A stretch of DNA of 7,246 bases, taken from Actinomycetota bacterium. GTDB taxonomy: Bacteria > Actinomycetota > Acidimicrobiia > IMCC26256 > PALSA-610. The notes beneath the pieces are model-generated. The model did not search any database, had not been told where the DNA came from, and saw only the letters and a list, made by a program, of their open reading frames with translations. The position numbers were made by a program, and so were the translations under genes. This document shows positions 5,931-7,246 of this stretch, one piece after another. The stretch is from positions 1 to 7,246 of the forward strand of contig JAUZEI010000007.1 of the NCBI GenBank assembly GCA_030839105.1. Direction: 5' to 3'. How positions within the stretch are numbered: the first letter of the stretch is position 1; the number at the start of each line of letters is the position of its first letter.

Positions 5931-6518
5931 ATGCGCGACATGAACGTGTGGCACCTCCTTGCGGTGCACGTTCCCAATCTGCTGCCGCGCACCATTTTCG
6001 GTCTGCACCTGCCGTGGCTGCGCAAGGCGGCGCGGTTGCTGTATGCGATCGTGCTCTTCGCGATCGGGCTCGCCGCCGCGTACGGCGTCATCAAGACGCC
6101 GAAGAAATCGACCGAGCCTTCAACGTGGGTCCAGGTGATCCTCGGCGCGATGTTCGTGTGGATCATGTTCGCGCTCGGCTACGGCGTGATCCCCCACGAG
6201 TGGCTGACGTTCGCCAACTCGTACCTGAACTTCGACAGCTCGTCGTTCCTGATGCACAAGAACCGGATCCTCCACTTCGACATCACGCGCGACAAGGCCG
6301 CCGACGCGGTCGCGGCCCTCATCTACGTGGTCGTCCTCGGCCTCAACATCTACTTCTTCGCCGCCTGGCAGAAGCGCAAGGTCGCCGAACCCGCGACCGG
6401 CGACGACGCGGTTGCCGGCGACACCGGACCCATCACCGGCGGGACGATCTTCTCGCGTCTGCGTCGCACCAAGCGCACGTCCGCATACGGCCGCCCAGTG
6501 ACGACCACAGAGTCGTGA
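5931..6518 (+). CDS. Three-helix membrane protein at the head of a cytochrome b operon, unknown function
   Basis: A 195-residue protein I cannot assign to a named family. An amphipathic, His-containing N-terminus (residues 1-34, His8, His13, His26) leads into helices at about 36-54, 66-86 and 123-145. The loop between helices 2 and 3 contains VIPHEWLTFANSYLNF and a second His cluster (His89, His109, His115). The C-terminal 45 or so residues are hydrophilic, with a basic patch (RLRRTKR). The position before a ferredoxin and a cytochrome b suggests an accessory or core subunit of that complex; the histidines could bind haem, but this is inference. ATG 5931 is preceded by GGGGAG at 2 nt and AAAAGGAG at 12 nt, while ATG 5940 in the same frame has GGGGAG at 11 nt, so either start is possible. 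Confidence 0.85.
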   Translation: MRDMNVWHLLAVHVPNLLPRTIFGLHLPWLRKAARLLYAIVLFAIGLAAAYGVIKTPKKSTEPSTWVQVILGAMFVWIMFALGYGVIPHEWLTFANSYLNFDSSSFLMHKNRILHFDITRDKAADAVAALIYVVVLGLNIYFFAAWQKRKVAEPATGDDAVAGDTGPITGGTIFSRLRRTKRTSAYGRPVTTTES

Positions 6519-6627
6519 TGAACCCGCAGCTCGAGTCACACGGAGCAGTGAGCGCAGCGAACTCGCCGGCAAGTGAACGTGCGCGGCCGGCGCATCGTCC
6601 TCTCATGAAGAGAGCGAGCGCTTAGCC
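6519..6627 (+). other. 109-nt intergenic spacer with a mini-ORF and a small hairpin
   Basis: No gene of usual size is seen. It contains a GTGAGCGCAGCGAACTCGC stretch at 6548-6566, of a type common in GC-rich intergenic DNA. Near the end a small hairpin (CTCTC-ATGAA-GAGAG) precedes the ferredoxin gene. A 6-codon ATG...TAG frame at 6605-6625 ends 2 nt before the ferredoxin ATG. The ferredoxin has no good Shine-Dalgarno, so coupling to the mini-ORF is conceivable but unproven. Confidence 0.4.
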
Positions 6628-7041
6628 ATGGCACGCAACGATGCGAATCCGCCGATGCCGGAGTTCTCGACTTCGTACGTCCTGCAAGAAGTCGACCCCA
6701 AATGGCTCACCCAAGCCGTCAAGCCCAAACAGTTCCTGCACATCGACCAAGCCGAGTGCATCCTCTGCGAGGGCTGCGTCGACATCTGCCCGTGGAAATG
6801 CATCCACATGCTCTCCACCAACGCGATCGACGAAGCCGTCAACGCCGACCAACCCGGCGACGACCCCAAAGACCATGTCTTCTTCGTCGTCGACGAAGAC
6901 GTCTGCACCCGCTGCGCGCTCTGCGTCGATCGCTGCCCCACCGGCGTCATCGTCTTGGGGAAGGTCACCGACAACTGGCGCGACGGCGACCCCAACGTCC
7001 GCACCAACCGACACGGCTACGCCTACGGCGTCCGCTTCTAA
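6628..7041 (+). CDS. 2x[4Fe-4S] ferredoxin linked to cytochrome b
   Basis: A 137-residue iron-sulfur protein with two ligand sets: Cys44, Cys47, Cys50 and Cys54 (ECILCEGCVDICP) and Cys93, Cys96, Cys99 and Cys103 (VCTRCALCVDRCP). Each is CxxCxxCxxxCP, so two low-potential [4Fe-4S] clusters are expected. The 38 residues between the sets, rich in Asp and Asn, exceed the short spacing of small bacterial ferredoxins. Cys58 is an extra cysteine. The N-terminal 40 residues hold a KWLTQAVKPKQFLHID stretch and no transmembrane helix or signal, so it is probably cytoplasmic and peripheral. It lies between a membrane protein and a cytochrome b gene, suggesting it exchanges electrons with that complex. 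Codon choice departs from the neighbours: Lys is AAA in 4 of 6 and Gln is CAA in 4 of 5. Confidence 0.95.
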   Translation: MARNDANPPMPEFSTSYVLQEVDPKWLTQAVKPKQFLHIDQAECILCEGCVDICPWKCIHMLSTNAIDEAVNADQPGDDPKDHVFFVVDEDVCTRCALCVDRCPTGVIVLGKVTDNWRDGDPNVRTNRHGYAYGVRF

Positions 7042-7050
7042 GAAGCGGTA

Positions 7051-7057
7051 AAGGGAG
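7051..7057 (+). promoter_or_regulatory. Ribosome-binding site of the cytochrome b gene
   Basis: AAGGGAG lies 5 nt before the GTG at 7063 and decides that start. It is the clearest Shine-Dalgarno sequence in the window. Confidence 0.7.
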
Positions 7058-7062
7058 TTCAC

Positions 7063-7246
7063 GTGGCCACAACCAACGGAAACGGTCATCGCCCGAAGGT
7101 GGCGGAACGTCTCGCCGAAATCGGCGACAAGACGCGTAGCTCGCAGGCCTGGACGTCGATCTTCCGGCCCGGTTCGATCTATCGCAAGGGCTACACCGAC
7201 AGCCCCCGCAACCGTTCCTACGTGATCATGAACAACGTGCTGTACC
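7063..7246 (+). CDS. Cytochrome b (bc-type complex) N-terminal fragment, partial at the right edge
   Basis: The first 61 residues of a probable cytochrome b, the haem-containing membrane subunit that oxidises quinol in bc/b6f-type complexes. The visible part is the hydrophilic N-terminus plus the pre-helix segment FRPGSIYRKGYTDSPRNRS, followed by YVIMNNVLY, where family members usually continue into a His-Pro motif and helix A. The haem-ligating histidines lie outside the window, so the identification is by pattern. GTG 7063 is fixed by a good Shine-Dalgarno sequence. The gap after the ferredoxin stop is 21 nt, supporting one transcript. A different membrane subunit with a similar pre-helix segment is possible but less likely. 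Confidence 0.75.
   Translation, partial: MATTNGNGHRPKVAERLAEIGDKTRSSQAWTSIFRPGSIYRKGYTDSPRNRSYVIMNNVLY

Noticed and set aside
6548..6566. GTGAGCGCAGCGAACTCGC as a defined repeat family or attachment site
   Set aside because: Only one copy is seen in the window. Similar GC-rich sequences are common in intergenic DNA, so a single copy supports no specific call.
5918..6625. 235-residue plus-strand frame
   Set aside because: It is a shifted frame over the three-helix membrane protein; the 5931 frame gives clean hydrophobic helices and this one gives an Arg-rich string.

Overview
This is a GC-rich window with strong G/C third-position bias, many GTG starts and tightly overlapping genes. A NADH dehydrogenase nuoABCD run, a MenJ-like geranylgeranyl-reductase-family gene, and a cytochrome b beginning with an R-x-G-(Y/F)-x-D-(S/T)-P-R-N-R type motif all fit a menaquinone-using actinobacterium. 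My best guess is the Acidimicrobiia or a relative, but that is from general familiarity and not from a search.

Layout. Positions 1-2176, minus strand: the head of a complex I operon in the order nuoA, nuoB, nuoC, nuoD. nuoD runs off the left edge. Junctions are very tight: a 1-nt overlap for A/B, 41 nt for B/C and a 4-nt overlap for C/D. Positions 2243-3474, plus strand: two overlapping membrane-protein genes diverging from nuoA. The first is a small proline-rich two-helix protein of unknown function. The second has the residue layout of DUF457/YdjM-type membrane metal-dependent hydrolases. Positions 3384-5800 (or 5806), minus strand: an FAD-dependent geranylgeranyl-reductase-family protein, a glycerophosphodiester-phosphodiesterase-family protein joined to it by a 4-nt GTGA overlap, and a small CxxC protein. 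The 3' end of the small protein's gene overlaps the convergent membrane-hydrolase gene by 91 bp. Positions 5931-7246, plus strand: a three-helix membrane protein, a 2x[4Fe-4S] ferredoxin, and the start of a cytochrome b gene that runs off the right edge.

How it fits together. Most of the window concerns quinone-linked electron transport. Complex I reduces menaquinone. The reductase probably saturates an isoprenoid chain, plausibly that of menaquinone. The right-hand operon appears to encode a quinol-oxidising cytochrome b complex with an unusual ferredoxin partner and an unassigned membrane subunit. That right-hand operon is the best candidate for an under-described system.

Regulation. TANNNT -10-like hexamers lie 7-9 nt upstream of three start codons (nuoA, the 2243 gene and the 3713 gene), which suggests leaderless transcripts. 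The divergent region at 5801-5930 holds two inverted repeats that could be operators. I saw no rRNA, tRNA, CRISPR array or insertion sequence.
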